DNA of 8,049 bases from positions 1 through 8,049 of the forward strand of contig PWMO01000471.1 in assembly GCA_003558175.1 (NCBI GenBank), read 5' to 3'. The stretch's first letter is position 1; each line of letters begins with the position of its first letter. The notes under the pieces were generated by a model that did no database searches, was not told the origin of the DNA, and worked only from the letters and a program-made list of their open reading frames with translations. Of the stretch, positions 6,601 through 8,049 are shown piece after piece. A program made the position numbers and the translations under genes. This DNA is from Spirochaetaceae bacterium. Its GTDB lineage: Bacteria > Spirochaetota > Spirochaetia > DSM-27196 > PWMO01.

Positions 6601-8049
6601 TGCGCCAGAAGAGTGATGCGGTCGAGGTAGTTTGCCAGTTCTTCAGGCAGATCATCTTTTGCCGCGGTCTCTTCAAGCAGCACGAGCGAGCGCTGCAGCA
6701 CCTTCTGCTTGGTAGCGAGGTTGGCGTGTGAGCGGTACATGCGCAGTAACACGCTCTTTTCGCCATCCGCGTCGGAGGGTTCGATTTCTGGATACCACGA
6801 CAACGCCGCGTTCAGGTTCTGCAGGAACTGTGCCGGCAGCCCCTTCTCTTTGTCGAACTCGCGGCGGAAGTAGTGGGTAAGCAGTTCGGAAGCGGCGGCG
6901 GGCCGCGCCAGCCCTTCATCGTGTATCGGCTCCTGGGAGAACAGGGTCTCGATCAACGGGTAGAGCCTGACGCCGTCGAAGAGCAGTCGCGGCAGTCGGC
7001 GCCGGAAAGCGGGTTGTGCATCGCAGAACTTCTCGATCTCGGCCAGAATACCAGGCGCGTCCCTGGGATGATCGTATCCCAGGAACACCGCGCGATACTC
7101 GCGGGCAAGCCGGTTCCAGATCTCGTCCGTTGCATCGGCCCGGGGCTCCTGAGCATCGGGTGCCGCGGGAGCGTCGGGTGCCGCCGGAGCGAAGCGCACC
7201 TGGGGAGCTGTCGGAGCGGCTGCTTCTTCTTCGGCGTCCTGCTCTCCGCTTTCCACCTGAGCCAGTGGCTGACCCGCGGCAACCTGCTCACCCGGCTTGA
7301 CCAGGATTTCGCGAACGGTGCCGGATTCAGACGCTGTAACCAGCATTTCCATCTTCATTGCTTCAAGCGACAGCAGCAGGTCTCCCTTCGCCACCGTCTG
7401 TCCCGGCTGGGCGTGAACGGCCAATACTATTGAGGGGGACGGAGCACGAACAAAGCCCGAGGATTCGATCTCGACGAAGTAGGGGACGGCGCCGACCTCA
7501 CACTGCAGCGTGTCGCCGCGTCGGACGATCTGCACCCGATGGCGCTCGCCGTTGTAGACCAGCACCGCCTGATAATCGCGCCGCTGGAAGGTCACCGAAA
7601 TGCGGCCGTCTTCGGTGCCGATGTGGTAGTGATTGCCCCCGACGGCCTGAACCAGGAAGCTGTAGCTGTTGCCCTGCGCACTCAGATTGACCGTCAGCCC
7701 ATGCGAAGCCGAGACTTCGCGCGGGTAGCCGCCGGCGGTGAGTTGCTGCTTGAAGTTCAGCAGCTCGGCGCGGTTGGTCTCGAGGTACTGCGAGACGGCG
7801 CAGGCAAGCAGCGCAACGTCCCAGCGGTCCCGCTGGATCACGCCGGGAGCCCCTTGCAGCATGCTCTCGACAAAGCGGGTGTGAACCGGACCGTCGACAA
7901 TCTCGGGGGTCTCGAGAAGCTGCAACAGGAACGCCCGGTTTGTGGTTCCCCCCTCGACACGGATCCGCATCTCGTTCAGCGCGCGTCTCAGCCGTGCGAT
8001 GGCTTCCTGGCGATCGCGGCCGCTTGCAATGATCTTGGCCACCATCGAG
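3657..8049 (-). CDS. Giant multidomain biotin-dependent acyl-CoA carboxylase with eukaryote-like domain order (5' end outside window)
   Basis: At least 1463 residues are seen; the frame stays open to the right edge, where a Ser precedes MVAKIIASGRDRQEA. Residues are counted from the Met at 8043-8045. Residues 1-60 are the end of a biotin carboxylase domain. About 100-200 form a beta-rich BT-like tether (VLVYNGERHRVQI). About 203-266 are the biotinyl domain with EAMKME and biotin Lys231. An acidic, Ala/Pro linker covers 267-305. Residues 310-890 resemble the eukaryotic ACC central region, most clearly YWNRIIINIRGVLNATVDQI (801-820). About 890-1440 are the carboxyltransferase, with TIYPYEIIKMI, VSAGARIDM, NNVGIGGFARIM, RLGGYAVGMIGIESR and HGGAYVVFS. 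The C-terminal tail (1385-1425) is Gln/Glu-rich and helical. The enzyme would carboxylate biotin with ATP and bicarbonate, then transfer CO2 to an acyl-CoA to feed lipid or related synthesis in the cytosol. With a normal biotin carboxylase the whole protein would be about 1850-1950 residues. Substrate is uncertain. Its promoter is outside the window. Confidence 0.9.
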   Translation of the reverse strand, partial: SMVAKIIASGRDRQEAIARLRRALNEMRIRVEGGTTNRAFLLQLLETPEIVDGPVHTRFVESMLQGAPGVIQRDRWDVALLACAVSQYLETNRAELLNFKQQLTAGGYPREVSASHGLTVNLSAQGNSYSFLVQAVGGNHYHIGTEDGRISVTFQRRDYQAVLVYNGERHRVQIVRRGDTLQCEVGAVPYFVEIESSGFVRAPSPSIVLAVHAQPGQTVAKGDLLLSLEAMKMEMLVTASESGTVREILVKPGEQVAAGQPLAQVESGEQDAEEEAAAPTAPQVRFAPAAPDAPAAPDAQEPRADATDEIWNRLAREYRAVFLGYDHPRDAPGILAEIEKFCDAQPAFRRRLPRLLFDGVRLYPLIETLFSQEPIHDEGLARPAAASELLTHYFRREFDKEKGLPAQFLQNLNAALSWYPEIEPSDADGEKSVLLRMYRSHANLATKQKVLQRSLVLLEETAAKDDLPEELANYLDRITLLAQASAPSLADSAIHARYVLVDRDLLDTLTSEKRAKVGRVLELMIKHASNPQMITRLRNNLLDAGHHVLPELARAALGDNSASDEAGGAGGAARRREVALEMIARRFTRDRSFHSGESMDWVHGSAYRVVSSDGDSRKSTLVMACREEALDAAADMGRQAQADEVIILAPVAEVSADAASGAWPTVGTLSEGLQWLSIGKLPAAAGAQFRTYRRADDGAAVEDESVRGVNPLQYRELRIGRLLNFDTRQTYASESVWLMHATARSNPRDERLFALVEVPTARFERDEEDANTIRRMVALENVFMEAVYAMRAAQAAAKRRLYWNRIIINIRGVLNATVDQIREYAVKLAARMTDLGIEKLVIYSRRPGSGNGSPEEVELLFENVSGTNFTLRGRTPSDVPLEPMDEYVAKVVRARQRGTIYPYEIIKMITRSGYPVYETFPKGDFEEFDIELDASSGSSRAVSVKGRPYGRNSGNIVFGIISNSLDGSSRPIRRVIILSDTTADLGSLAEAECRRINAALDLADERRIPVEWLPVSAGARIDMDSGTENLDWTAATLRRIIEFTQAGGEINVIVAGINVGAQSYWNAEATMLMHTRGLLIMTEEASMLLTGKKALDFSGSVSAENNVGIGGFARIMGPNGEAQIGAKNLYEAYTILLRHYSLTYVQPDAQYPERRASADAVDRDVSATPYRDMLGQGFTTIGDIFSKTHNPERKKPFDMRQVMRAVIDHDADVLERWYSMQDAETAIVWEARLGGYAVGMIGIESRSLTRIGEVPHDGPESWTGGTLFPLSSKKVARGLNAFSGRLPVVVVANLSGFDGSPESLRKLQLEYGAEIGRAVVNFKGPLVFVVTARYHGGAYVVFSRSLNSSLHAVALEGSYASVIGGAPAAAVVFPGMVRKETFAEKRVAQAQRELRQGNGMSQKQFDELVQTVQAEKQAALAQRFDSIHSVERARRVGSIDEIISVRQLRPYLVNQIGNGGAPT
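7153..7188 (-). repeat. 18-bp tandem duplication in the carboxylase linker
   Basis: Units 7153-7170 and 7171-7188 match at 16 of 18 bases and encode two copies of PAAPDA within the flexible linker just after the biotinyl domain. Repeat-driven length change is usual for Ala/Pro linkers of this kind, which let the biotin arm swing. Confidence 0.75.
7353..7355 (-). other. Biotin attachment lysine codon
   Basis: The AAG codon for Lys231 lies in the EAMKME motif, the standard site modified by biotin protein ligase. The bacterial form EAMKM is used, not the eukaryotic acetyl-CoA carboxylase form EVMKM. The surrounding fold (KGDLLLSLEAM, then SGTVREILVKPGEQVAAGQPL) is a normal biotinyl domain, so modification is expected. 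Confidence 0.95.

Noticed and set aside
6873..7433. 186-residue plus-strand frame opposite the biotinyl domain and linker
   Set aside because: It is antisense to the biotin-attachment region. The opposite strand explains its length and composition.
8043..8045. ATG at the right edge as the carboxylase start
   Set aside because: The context SMVAKIIASGRD is the interior of a biotin carboxylase domain (family pattern DSM-AKI), and the frame continues to the window edge.

Overview
The window is compact, GC-rich bacterial chromosome with five protein genes, two of them cut by the window edges. I see no RNA gene, CRISPR array, insertion sequence or phage gene. The taxon is a guess: the Hsp33 sequence style, the base composition and a very large multidomain acyl-CoA carboxylase would suit a free-living spirochaete, but nothing here is diagnostic.

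Layout. (1) 2-220, plus strand: the last 72 residues of a protein that looks like the C-terminus of a Gfo/Idh/MocA-type oxidoreductase. (2) 315-1262, minus strand: hslO, the redox-switched chaperone Hsp33, with all four zinc cysteines. (3) 1263-1334: a 72-bp divergent promoter region. It holds a good sigma70-type promoter for the rightward genes, and its -10 box can also be read on the other strand towards hslO. (4) 1335-2570, plus strand: a major facilitator transporter resembling the fucose-permease group. Its stop overlaps the start of (5) 2570-3616, plus strand, a zinc-dependent deacetylase of the histone deacetylase superfamily with its catalytic residues intact. These two form a tightly coupled operon. 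(6) 3617-3656: a short convergent spacer with overlapping GC-rich inverted repeats, possibly a bidirectional terminator. (7) 3657 to the right edge, minus strand: at least 1463 residues of a giant biotin-dependent acyl-CoA carboxylase.

The carboxylase is the most notable item. Its visible order is: end of biotin carboxylase, BT-like tether, biotinyl domain (EAMKM), Ala/Pro linker, about 580 residues resembling the eukaryotic acetyl-CoA carboxylase central region, then a complete carboxyltransferase. This is the order of eukaryotic cytosolic acetyl-CoA carboxylase rather than the split bacterial AccABCD enzyme. The carboxyltransferase mixes eukaryotic-like and propionyl-CoA-carboxylase-like motifs and lacks a Trp-Arg pair that I expect in acetyl-CoA carboxylases, so its acyl-CoA substrate is open.

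Functional links are limited. The transporter and deacetylase are probably co-translated and may handle one imported acetylated compound. The carboxylase faces the opposite way and is a separate transcription unit.
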